From NCBI RefSeq assembly GCF_032248455.1, contig NZ_JAVTTP010000002.1, forward strand, positions 231,749-295,748: a stretch of DNA of 64,000 bases. The letters run 5' to 3'. The position numbers and the translations under genes were made by a program. Within the stretch, counting starts at the first letter, position 1, and every line of letters begins with the position of its first letter. This document shows positions 16,500 through 24,081 of the stretch, piece by piece. The notes under the pieces were generated by a model that was given only the letters and a program-made list of their open reading frames with translations, searched no databases and was not told where the DNA came from. The DNA is from Pricia mediterranea (GTDB lineage Bacteria > Bacteroidota > Bacteroidia > Flavobacteriales > Flavobacteriaceae).

Positions 16500-17693
16500 T
16501 CACGTTCGATCTTCTGTATCGGTACTCCCAAAAAACAATTCCGGAAAGAGTCTCTCTGCCGGCTTCCCGCTAAAGTTAAGGAAGATGGTGGACTTAATGA
16601 AACCGTACCCGTAACCCATAAACTGGATACATACGGCAACTAAGGATAATAGCGCTACGGCCAAGCTTCTGTTTTTTAGCAGGGAATCTAAAAAAACAAA
16701 TCCCAAATAAAGCACATAAAGCAGCATAGGGAGTCTGATTCCTAAATACCACAACATCGAAGCCGCCATAAATCCCAGGCAGAATAAGGTGGGGAACCAG
16801 TAGGTCATTTTCGCTGTTCTAGGATATCGGCGGTTCAAGATCGGACGGACCGAACCGAATTTTTTGACCTGAAGAAAAAACTTTTGCCAATCGATACGCC
16901 TTTTGTGATAAACGAAGGCAGTGGGAATCAATTTCGTGGCAAAACCCTTGCCCCAGAGCCGAAAAACAAGGTCGGGATCCTCCCCCGGATGAATGTTTCC
17001 AAAGCCGCCCGTGGCCTCGAAAGCGATTCTGGATAGGCCCATGTTAAAGCTTCGGGGTTGAAAGCCCTTTTGTTTGGCGGGCGAGTCTTGCCTAGTGCCA
17101 AAGTTATTTGATTGGTTCCCATTGTCCCCAGACGATGAAGAGCGCCCAGTTTCTACTTGTGCCGACGCACTTGCCTTGCGTCCTTGACCTGATGGCCTTC
17201 CCTTATGGTTTTTTTGGAATGCTTTTCTTTTCCCCCGTATGCCTCCAGTGGTCAAGACCGAGGTCATGGCATAATCGATACCCTTTTGCACTAGACTGAA
17301 GGAGGCATGGGCGGCATCGGGTCCGCCGTAGCAATGGACAAAGTGCTCTTGAAGCGATTTTGTGACCGCATCGAGATAGTGCGGCGGAAGGATGCAATCG
17401 GAGTCCAAAATAATAAAATAATCGCCCTTGGCCCGTACCATTCCATAATTTCTCGAACGCCCGGGACCGGAATTGGACTTTTTTAGATAAGTGAGCGAGA
17501 TGGGGGAGCTTCCCTGAAGATACATCCGCTTAAAATCCTCGATAACCGCTTCACAGGGAATGGTAGAACCATCTTCGACCACCACTATTTCAAAAGCCGC
17601 GCCATAGGTTTGTAACGCCAAGCTGTCCAGTAGCTCCCTTATTTCTTCGGGCCGGTTATAGACGGGAATTATAAAGGAAAACGAAATGTTCAT
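16500..17693 (-). CDS. Membrane-bound family 2 glycosyltransferase with a low-complexity insertion
   Basis: 397 residues. The GT-A domain begins at once (FSFIIPVYNRPEEIRELLDS), with VVEDGS, GPGRSRNYG and the metal-binding ILDSDCILP. A second acidic motif, HPGEDPDLVFRLW, follows, and two or three hydrophobic helices (FPTLFCLGFMAASMLWYLGI, LLYVLYLGFVFLDSLL) sit in the last 130 residues, placing it at the cytoplasmic membrane. Between VLTTGGIRGKRKAF and FQPRSFNMGLSR, about 50 residues rich in Ser, Gly, Asn, Gln and Lys (about 156-210) look inserted, since these two conserved blocks are usually close. The acceptor is unknown. It lies between fabI and ybbR. Confidence 0.88.
   Translation of the reverse strand: MNISFSFIIPVYNRPEEIRELLDSLALQTYGAAFEIVVVEDGSTIPCEAVIEDFKRMYLQGSSPISLTYLKKSNSGPGRSRNYGMVRAKGDYFIILDSDCILPPHYLDAVTKSLQEHFVHCYGGPDAAHASFSLVQKGIDYAMTSVLTTGGIRGKRKAFQKNHKGRPSGQGRKASASAQVETGRSSSSGDNGNQSNNFGTRQDSPAKQKGFQPRSFNMGLSRIAFEATGGFGNIHPGEDPDLVFRLWGKGFATKLIPTAFVYHKRRIDWQKFFLQVKKFGSVRPILNRRYPRTAKMTYWFPTLFCLGFMAASMLWYLGIRLPMLLYVLYLGFVFLDSLLKNRSLAVALLSLVAVCIQFMGYGYGFIKSTIFLNFSGKPAERLFPELFFGSTDTEDRT
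17057..17228 (-). repeat. Low-complexity in-frame insertion within the GT2 gene
   Basis: This segment encodes a hydrophilic stretch (HKGRPSGQGRKASASAQ, then TGRSSSSGDNGNQSNNFG) in the middle of an otherwise well-conserved fold. No frame is lost. Boundaries are estimated from where family-like sequence stops and resumes. Confidence 0.45.
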
Positions 17694-17700
17694 TCACCAA

Positions 17701-18513
17701 TCACTTCATGAACTGCTCCATCACCTCTTGGCTGACCCCGGTATTGGAGAAGCCGCCGTCGTGAAAAAGGTTCTGCATGGTGACCTTCTTGGTCAGGTCG
17801 GAAAACAGGGTTACGGTATAGTCCGCACATTCCAAGGCCGAAGCGTTTCCGAGGGGGGACATCTTTTCGGCGTAGTTGATAAACCCGTCAAAACCTTTTA
17901 CACCCTGTCCTGCTGTAGTTGCCGTAGGGGATTGCGAGATGGTATTGACCCGTACCTTTTTGTCCTTCCCGAAAAAGTAGCCGAAACTTCGGGCCACGGA
18001 TTCGAGATAGGCCTTATTGTCGGCCATATCGTTGTAGTCCGGGAAAACGCGCTGTGCGGCCATATATGTTAGAGCGACGATACTGCCCCATTCGTTCATG
18101 GCATCGGCCTTGTGCAGGGTTTGTAGGACCTTATGAAAGGATAGCGCGGAAATATCCCAGCCTTTGGTCGTAAAATCGTAGTTCTGGTCCGTATAGGCGC
18201 GGCCTTTACGTACGTTGACGGACATGCCTATCGCATGCAGCACAAAATCAAGCTTTCCGCCCAGAATTTCTGTGGATTTCGATACCAGATTCTCCAGGTC
18301 TTCTTCACTGGTAGCATCTGCGGCAACGACCTCGGAGTCGGTTTTTTGGGCCAATTCGTCGATTTGGCCCATCCGCAAAGCGATGGGTGCATTTGTCAGA
18401 ACGAAAGTGCCCCCCTCTTCGTGTACCCGTTCCGCGGTTTTCCATGCGATGGAATTCTCGTCCAACGCCCCGAATATGATTCCTTTTTTTCCTTCCAGTA
18501 AATTGTATGCCAT
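17701..18513 (-). CDS. fabI: Enoyl-[acyl-carrier-protein] reductase (NADH), FabI type
   Basis: 270 residues. FabI performs the last reduction of each fatty acid elongation round. GIIFGALDENSIAWKTAERVHEEG is the NADH-binding N-terminus, followed by HAIGMSVNVRKGRAYTDQNY, LTYMAAQRVFPDYNDMADNKAYLESVARSFGYFFG with the catalytic Tyr/Lys pair, and VRVNTISQSPTATTAG. It sits 39 bases downstream of recN and 7 bases upstream of the GT2 gene, within the minus-strand run. It is the usual target type of triclosan-like inhibitors. Confidence 0.96.
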   Translation of the reverse strand: MAYNLLEGKKGIIFGALDENSIAWKTAERVHEEGGTFVLTNAPIALRMGQIDELAQKTDSEVVAADATSEEDLENLVSKSTEILGGKLDFVLHAIGMSVNVRKGRAYTDQNYDFTTKGWDISALSFHKVLQTLHKADAMNEWGSIVALTYMAAQRVFPDYNDMADNKAYLESVARSFGYFFGKDKKVRVNTISQSPTATTAGQGVKGFDGFINYAEKMSPLGNASALECADYTVTLFSDLTKKVTMQNLFHDGGFSNTGVSQEVMEQFMK

Positions 18514-18552
18514 GAGTTTCGATTTTGTGCGAAGTTAAGAGGTCAAAGATAT

Positions 18553-20208
18553 CTAAAAATTTAACAACTCCCTAGCATGGGCCATCGCCGAATCGGTGAG
18601 GGCCTTGCCGCCCAGCATACCGGCAAGCTCGGTGACCCGTTCGTCGGCACTGAGCTTTTTCATTTTGGTTCGGGTCGTTCCGTCCTCTTCGACCTTAAAG
18701 ACCTTGAAATGGTGGTCTCCTTTTGAGGCCACTTGGGGCAAATGGGTAATGGAAAAAACCTGCATGGTATTGCTCATGGCATGCATGATAGCGCCCATTT
18801 TATTGGAAATCTCGCCTGAAACCCCGGTATCTATCTCGTCGAACATCATGGTGGGCAGATGCTCGTACTTGGCCAAGATGGATTTTATGGTGAGCATGAT
18901 CCGGGAGAGTTCACCCCCCGAAGCTACTTTTTTCAACTCCCCGTAATCAGTTCCCTTATTGGCGGAAAAAAGAAAGCTCAACGAGTCTTTACCGTTGTCT
19001 TTAAAGCCTTCGGAAGGATAGATATCAATTTTAAAAGTGGCACTTGGCATGCCAAGGGCGGATAAACTGCCTTGGAGCTGTTTCTTGAGACTGGGTAGCA
19101 CCTTTCTCCGACGGGCGGATAGCGATGCCGCCAAACCGTCCAATTCCTTTTCTTGCGCCGATAGCAATTCTTGTTTCTTTTGGATGTCGGATTCCAAGTT
19201 TTCGGTCTGCTGGACTTTTTCGGAAAGGGTTTCCTTGATTTCCAGCAACTCGGACACATCGGCCGCGACGTGTTTCTTTTGCAGGTCGTAGAGTTGTTGC
19301 AGCTTGGCATTGGTTTCTTCCAGTTCCCGTGGGTTGGCCTCTGTATCGCCTTGCAACTGCTGCAGTTCGGCGGCTATATCGTCCACCTCGATAAAAACGG
19401 AATCTATCCGCTGGTTGAGCTCGGCGTATTGATTGCCAAAATTGGACAATCGCCCTGAAACCTGTTTCAGCTCTGCCAGCAGGTTTACCACCCCGACCTG
19501 TTCGTCGTTCAATAGCTGATATCCCCTGGAAAGCAGTTCCAATATATTTTCAACGTTGTTCAATTGTTCGTAACGCTCTTCCAACTCCTCTTGGATACCC
19601 ACTTTCAACGGGGCCGATTCCAGTTCTTCCAGCAAAAAACTGTTGTAATCGTGTTCTTTGATTGCTTGCTTCTGGAACTCCAGCAGCTCTTGCAACGCCC
19701 TAGAAGTCTTGCGATACGCGTCTAATTCTTCAGCGTAGGTATAAAGTAGTTTCCCGTTATCCGCCAAGGCGTCGATGACCTTCATCTGAAAATCGTTATC
19801 CGCCAGACGAAGGGTCTGATGTTGCGAATGAACGTCTATCAGACTGTCCCCCAGCTGGGTGAGAATGTTCAAGGTAACGGGGGAATCGTTGATGAAGGCG
19901 CGGGACTTCCCACTCGGCTGAATTTCCCTTCTGATAATGGTACGTTTCTCATAATCGATATCATTGTCCCCAAAAAAACTTTTCAATCCGTATCGATCGA
20001 TATCGAACTCCGCCTCGATGATGCATTTACTAGCCTTGTCCCGCAATGAGGAAAGATCGGCCCGCTTTCCCAAAACCAGGGAGAGTCCCCCTAACAAAAT
20101 GGACTTCCCAGCTCCCGTTTCGCCGGTAATACAGGTAAAACCGTCGGTAAACGACACGTTCAGTTCGTCTATCAGGGCATAATTTTTAATGAAAAGATTC
20201 GCGAGCAC
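18553..20208 (-). CDS. recN: DNA repair protein RecN
   Basis: 551 residues from a GTG start. RecN is an SMC-like ATPase that acts at double-strand breaks. Seen in order: NYALIDELNVSF, Walker A ITGETGAGKS near residue 30, a long coiled-coil middle (about 150-370), the ABC signature VASGGELSRIMLTIK, Walker B MMFDEIDTGVSGE, and FSITHLPQVASKGDHHFKV. Upstream lies a 145-base gap carrying an imperfect inverted repeat, then the DUF4835 gene on the same strand. Confidence 0.97.
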   Translation of the reverse strand: MLANLFIKNYALIDELNVSFTDGFTCITGETGAGKSILLGGLSLVLGKRADLSSLRDKASKCIIEAEFDIDRYGLKSFFGDNDIDYEKRTIIRREIQPSGKSRAFINDSPVTLNILTQLGDSLIDVHSQHQTLRLADNDFQMKVIDALADNGKLLYTYAEELDAYRKTSRALQELLEFQKQAIKEHDYNSFLLEELESAPLKVGIQEELEERYEQLNNVENILELLSRGYQLLNDEQVGVVNLLAELKQVSGRLSNFGNQYAELNQRIDSVFIEVDDIAAELQQLQGDTEANPRELEETNAKLQQLYDLQKKHVAADVSELLEIKETLSEKVQQTENLESDIQKKQELLSAQEKELDGLAASLSARRRKVLPSLKKQLQGSLSALGMPSATFKIDIYPSEGFKDNGKDSLSFLFSANKGTDYGELKKVASGGELSRIMLTIKSILAKYEHLPTMMFDEIDTGVSGEISNKMGAIMHAMSNTMQVFSITHLPQVASKGDHHFKVFKVEEDGTTRTKMKKLSADERVTELAGMLGGKALTDSAMAHARELLNF

Positions 20209-20258
20209 GGGCTTCGGGGTGTTTTGAACGGGGTAAAGATAATCGATATTTAAGAGAT

Positions 20259-20350
20259 AGGTAGTACTTAGTAATTAGTATTTATTAAGCTGCGCAATCT
20301 CTATGAGACGCGTTGTAAATGTACTTACTACTAAATACTTAATACTACCT
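20259..20350. repeat. Imperfect inverted repeat built from 7-base AGTA words
   Basis: The left arm (20259-20285) begins AGGTAGTACTTAGTAATTAG and has a 7-base rhythm (TAGTACT, TAGTAAT, TAGTATT). The right arm (20324-20350) is its approximate reverse complement, ending AATACTACCT. About 22 of 28 positions pair. The repeat lies between recN and the DUF4835 gene. Confidence 0.55.
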
Positions 20351-20353
20351 CAT

Positions 20354-21241
20354 TCAATACTCAATTCCGTTCCAGGTACTGGAATAGGTAGGAGCGACGG
20401 TGTTCAAGGTTTCCTTGAGTTGAACGATATCGATTTTGGGGCCGTCGGAGAAGATATTTTGGATTTCATCGGCCTTGGCATCAAAAAACGTCTGTATCAA
20501 AAATGCGTTGGGTCGCCGCTGCATCATGGTCTCGAAGAGTTTCATCGTTCCGGCGATCACCTGTTTGCCTGTACTGTTATTATCGCCTAAAACATCAAGA
20601 CCCTTTCGATGGTAGTTGTACATGGCAATACGGTATTCGCGATAGGTATTCGACAAAATATTATCGACCAGCTCAAAACGGTTGCGATTATTCTTCTGGT
20701 CCCATCCCGAAAAGTTGCTTCCCTGGGCCCGGGTGATTATCTGTTGCGCCTTCCGAAATGCATCGGTACCGCCTTCTAAAGCAAAAGTATCCGCATCCAG
20801 TCCTAAAATCATATAGGCGTAGTATGAAATAACCCCGATGAGGTTCGATTCAAAGACATTTTCGTTGAACACCAAAGGCTGGAATTCAATGTATTCAAAA
20901 TTGAATTCATCGTCCTTGTAGTTGAATACGGGACTCTCGTACGAAGTATTGTACACAGGGCGGGTGGATTGAATCTGGATATTGCCCTCAAAACGGTTGG
21001 ATTCGTACTTGGTAATCGTAATAAACATCTGGCAATTGACCCGTTCATTTTCTTGGTAGATGCGGTTCGTCCATTTATTCTTATTTACAAAATCGTTCAA
21101 GGAACGCTCCAAAGTCCTGAATATCTGCTGATTGGTCTGTGATACCTGATCGGAATTCACGGTGAGCGTACAGTTCAACTCCTGCGCTTGCAAGGTCAGG
21201 CCGAGGCATGGGACTAACAATAAGAGAAGAAATTTACGCAT
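20354..21241 (-). CDS. DUF4835 family exported protein (type IX secretion PorD-like)
   Basis: 295 residues from the ATG at 21241 (MRKFLLLLLVPCLGLTLQAQE, a clear signal peptide ending at QAQ); a Met four codons earlier is possible. The body starts LNCTLTVNSDQVSQTNQQIFRTLE and contains FNFEYIEFQPLVFNENVFESNLIGVISYYAY, the pattern of DUF4835, which I recall being annotated as PorD in Bacteroidota with type IX secretion. Its biochemical role is not known. It overlaps the end of coaBC by 8 bases. Confidence 0.8.
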   Translation of the reverse strand: MRKFLLLLLVPCLGLTLQAQELNCTLTVNSDQVSQTNQQIFRTLERSLNDFVNKNKWTNRIYQENERVNCQMFITITKYESNRFEGNIQIQSTRPVYNTSYESPVFNYKDDEFNFEYIEFQPLVFNENVFESNLIGVISYYAYMILGLDADTFALEGGTDAFRKAQQIITRAQGSNFSGWDQKNNRNRFELVDNILSNTYREYRIAMYNYHRKGLDVLGDNNSTGKQVIAGTMKLFETMMQRRPNAFLIQTFFDAKADEIQNIFSDGPKIDIVQLKETLNTVAPTYSSTWNGIEY

Positions 21242-22439
21242 GGTATCGTGCAATGATCTCGGAGAAAATATCTTTGGCCACCTCGGCCTTCTCCTTTAGT
21301 TCAAACGGTATTATCGCGGAATTCTTGTCCAAAAACGTGATTTTGTTAGTGGGGGTTCCGAATCCGGCCCCGGTATCGTTCAGGGAGTTGAGTACGATGG
21401 CATCCAAATGCTTCCTTTTTAACTTGGACTTCGCATTTTCCAGTTCGTTCTCGGTTTCCAGGGCGAATCCGACCAAATATTGCTTTTTCTTTAGTTTCCC
21501 AAGGGACAAGAGGATGTCTTTCGTTTTTACCAGCTCAAGCGAAAGTGCTGCTTCGTTTTTTTTGATTTTCTGATCGGCGGCGGATTTTGGCCTGTAATCC
21601 GCTACCGCGGCGGCACAGATGACAATATCTGCATCGGGATAGTGTTCGTGCACGGCTTGGTACATTTCCTCGGCGGAAATTACTTTTTGAAGGAGGATGG
21701 ATTCATGATCCACCGTGCAATGGGTAGGTCCGGAAACCAAAATTACTTCGGCCCCCAGATCCACAGCGGTTTTTGCCAGTTCAAAGCCCATTTGCCCCGA
21801 TGCACGGTTCCCTATATACCGAACGGGATCGATGGCCTCATGGGTCGGTCCGCCCGTAATCAGTACTTTTTTTCCCGAGAGGATCAAACCCTCCGAAAGA
21901 TGGTTCTTGACGAATATTACGATATCCTCGGGTTCTGCCATTCTCCCTTCGCCCTGGAGTCCGCTGGCCAGCTCGCCCGAAGTAGCGGGTATCATTACAT
22001 TGCCGTAGGATTGTAGCTTTTCGAATGACGTTGTTGACGAGGGGTGTTTGTACATGTCCAAATCCATCGCAGGAGCAAAGAAAACGGGGCATTTGGCGGA
22101 AAGATAAGCGGCCAGCAAAAGATTGTCACAGGTGCCGTTCGCCATTTTGGACAAGGTATTGGCGGTCGCCGGCGCAATGAGCATAAGGTCGGCCCAAAGG
22201 CCCAGTTCCACGTGGTTGTTCCAATCCGTACTTTCCTCCTTTTCGTTCACAAAAGAGGTCAAAACGGGATTTTTTGATAAGGTCGCCAAGGTCAGGGGGG
22301 AAACAAAATCGCCGGCACGCTCGGTCAAGATGACCCTGACCCGGGCACCGGCTTTGATCAGCAATCGGACAAGAAAGGTGGTTTTGTAGGCGGCAATCCC
22401 ACCGGTGACGCCTAAAAGGATGTTCTTGCCGTTGAGCAT
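21234..22439 (-). CDS. coaBC: Bifunctional phosphopantothenoylcysteine decarboxylase/phosphopantothenate-cysteine ligase
   Basis: 401 residues. CoaC (about 1-180) is the FMN-dependent decarboxylase, with ILLGVTGGIAAYKT, the catalytic histidine in NHVELGLWADLMLIAPATANT, and APAMDLDMY. CoaB (about 185-400) joins cysteine to phosphopantothenate and has KVLITGGPTHEAIDPVRYIGN and AAAVADYRPK. Both steps of CoA synthesis are therefore present. The gene is followed by the DUF4835 gene with an 8-base overlap and preceded by rpoZ. Confidence 0.97.
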   Translation of the reverse strand: MLNGKNILLGVTGGIAAYKTTFLVRLLIKAGARVRVILTERAGDFVSPLTLATLSKNPVLTSFVNEKEESTDWNNHVELGLWADLMLIAPATANTLSKMANGTCDNLLLAAYLSAKCPVFFAPAMDLDMYKHPSSTTSFEKLQSYGNVMIPATSGELASGLQGEGRMAEPEDIVIFVKNHLSEGLILSGKKVLITGGPTHEAIDPVRYIGNRASGQMGFELAKTAVDLGAEVILVSGPTHCTVDHESILLQKVISAEEMYQAVHEHYPDADIVICAAAVADYRPKSAADQKIKKNEAALSLELVKTKDILLSLGKLKKKQYLVGFALETENELENAKSKLKRKHLDAIVLNSLNDTGAGFGTPTNKITFLDKNSAIIPFELKEKAEVAKDIFSEIIARYHA

Positions 22440-22526
22440 GCTTCTGAAAGTTTTTCGCTAAGGAAGATTAGCCTGGTAGTAGTATTCCCAGAAAATCCGT
22501 TTACTGCCATATCTAGGATGGGAATC

Positions 22527-22859
22527 CTACTCTCCCTTCTCGGTATTCCGAAAGTAGATTTTATCGTTCATCCATTCCTCAACGGCCAACGCATGGGGTT
22601 TCGGTAGTTTCTCATAAAATTTCGAAACTTCAATCTGTTCTTTATTCTCAAATACCTCTTCCAAGCTGTCGCTGTAGGTTGCGAACTCTTCCAATTTCTC
22701 CAGCAACTCTTTTTTAATTTCAGAATTGATTTGCACGGCACGCTTAGCGGCTATCGAAATAGCCTCATAAATATTATCCGTTTTTTCGTCGAATTCGTTT
22801 CTATTGATCGTTACCGTACTAACGGCGGCTTTAGAATTTTTCAGGTCGTTCATATCCAT
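22527..22859 (-). CDS. rpoZ: DNA-directed RNA polymerase omega subunit (Bacteroidota type)
   Basis: 110 residues, longer than the proteobacterial omega. The core DEKTDNIYEAISIAAKRAVQIN resembles the conserved NRF...IVAKRARQ helix of omega, and the position between bamD and coaBC matches the flavobacterial order (omega and coaBC are neighbours in many bacteria). It helps assemble the beta-prime subunit. The C-terminal half (LEEFATYSDSLEEVFENKEQ to IYFRNTEKGE) is lineage specific. It begins 13 bases after bamD. Confidence 0.9.
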   Translation of the reverse strand: MDMNDLKNSKAAVSTVTINRNEFDEKTDNIYEAISIAAKRAVQINSEIKKELLEKLEEFATYSDSLEEVFENKEQIEVSKFYEKLPKPHALAVEEWMNDKIYFRNTEKGE

Positions 22860-22872
22860 TTTTAAATGCTAT

Positions 22873-23709
22873 TTATTTAGTCTCTTTTTCTTGGGTGAAA
22901 TTCTGCTGCTCCGCGGCCAATCTTCCTAGGAGCTTGTTCGCCTTCTCCTCGTATTTCGTTTCGGGAAACTGTTTCTTCAGGTCGGCATAATCCGCTTTGG
23001 CCTCTTTGATACGCTCGGGCTGCAACCGATCGAAACTGTTCAGCGCAAACTGTGTGGCCGATTCGAAACGGTAATACATCGCATCCTCGCGATAAATGTA
23101 TCCCGGGTAATCGGTGACAAAATTATCGAAGGCACTGATGGCGGGATTCAGGAACGTAAAATCGAATTCCCCCAGTTTATGGTACTGTTTGGCAATTTCA
23201 TAGGCCTTATGCTCTTTCTTGGTGGTCAGCTGCTTGGCCATCTCGTTCGCCTCGGCAAAGTATTCCGAGTCGGGATAGGTATTGATAAAACCCTGTAATT
23301 TGACCAAAGCCTTATCGGTATCCGTCTGGTCGAGGGAATAGCGTGGGGAAAGCTCGAAATAGCTTTTAGCCCCATAAAAGGACGCTTCGGCCACCTTTTC
23401 ACTTTTGGGGTAGGACTTCACGAACCGTTCGAACTGATAGCCCGCCATGTTGTAATCCCCGCGCTGAAAATAGGTATCCGCAAAGAAGAACATCACCCGT
23501 TCCCCCTGTGGCTTCCCGATGTATTTAGGGGCAATCTGCTCAAAGAGCCGGTTCGCCCGTTTCATATCGCCCTCTTCGTAATACTTTTGGGCCAAATCAT
23601 ATTTGGCCTTGACATCCTCGTTCTTCAGCACTTTTTGATATTCACTACAAGAATGCAGTGCACCGGCCAAAAATAAAAGGGGAACAATTCTACTGAGTCT
23701 CTGAAACAT
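22873..23709 (-). CDS. bamD: Outer membrane assembly lipoprotein BamD
   Basis: 278 residues. The lipoprotein signal ends at Cys-21 (AGALHSC). The rest is made of TPR-like helix pairs (KYDLAQKYYEEGDMKRANRLF, FFADTYFQRGDYNMAGYQFERF, SYPKSEKVAEASFYGAKSYFEL), the arrangement of BamD/YfiO, which with BamA inserts beta-barrel proteins into the outer membrane. It is the first gene of the 14.9-23.7 kb minus-strand run, and a TAATTTTG box sits only four bases before its start codon. Confidence 0.94.
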   Translation of the reverse strand: MFQRLSRIVPLLFLAGALHSCSEYQKVLKNEDVKAKYDLAQKYYEEGDMKRANRLFEQIAPKYIGKPQGERVMFFFADTYFQRGDYNMAGYQFERFVKSYPKSEKVAEASFYGAKSYFELSPRYSLDQTDTDKALVKLQGFINTYPDSEYFAEANEMAKQLTTKKEHKAYEIAKQYHKLGEFDFTFLNPAISAFDNFVTDYPGYIYREDAMYYRFESATQFALNSFDRLQPERIKEAKADYADLKKQFPETKYEEKANKLLGRLAAEQQNFTQEKETK

Positions 23710-23713
23710 TTTG

Positions 23714-23721
23714 CAAAATTA
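23714..23721 (-). promoter_or_regulatory. Possible -7 element of bamD, right at the start codon
   Basis: Read on the minus strand, TAATTTTG fits TAnnTTTG and ends four bases before the ATG. The nearest TTTG upstream is only 11 bases away, too close for the usual 17-23 spacing, so support is partial. If used, the message would be leaderless. Confidence 0.35.
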
Positions 23722-23754
23722 CGAATTCTAACCAAATAAATAAAACCGATTTGA

Positions 23755-23928
23755 TGAACTCGTTTAGACTTTCTCCTTTATCTGCAAATTTCACATTTTG
23801 CACCCTAGTTTTGCCTATTTATCGTAGCCTATCTATGGCTATGCTGCTCGAAAAAGCCTTCATTAGGGCACAAAAACCTCCCGAAAGCTTTCGGGATCGG
23901 TTCCAAATAAAATGTCTAAACGAGTTCA
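23755..23928. mobile_element. MITE-like element with 15-bp perfect terminal inverted repeats
   Basis: TGAACTCGTTTAGAC (23755-23769) is the exact reverse complement of GTCTAAACGAGTTCA (23914-23928). Between them lie 144 bases without a gene, including the perfect 16-bp palindrome CCCGAAAGCTTTCGGG (23880-23895). The form is that of a non-autonomous, miniature inverted-repeat element. No target-site duplication is obvious, so mobility is inference. Confidence 0.5.
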
Positions 23929-24081
23929 ATAACGCGAAAATAGCCGTACCCATATCCGGAACAAGTTTTTTGTGGAAGTTTTAACAACCTTTGGGGGTGA
24001 AAAATCCAAATGCCAAGCACCAAGTTTCAAATGCCCCACGGCTCGGACCATTGCAAAAGAATTACTTTTCGAACAACTTCG

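Larger units (their letters stand above)
23710..24081. other. Gap upstream of bamD, mostly a MITE-like element and low-complexity sequence
   Basis: Apart from the possible bamD promoter, the gap is filled by the 15-bp inverted-repeat element at 23755-23928. A low-complexity stretch of CCAAATGCC/CACCAAG-type words lies at about 24005-24036. No gene is seen. Confidence 0.5.
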
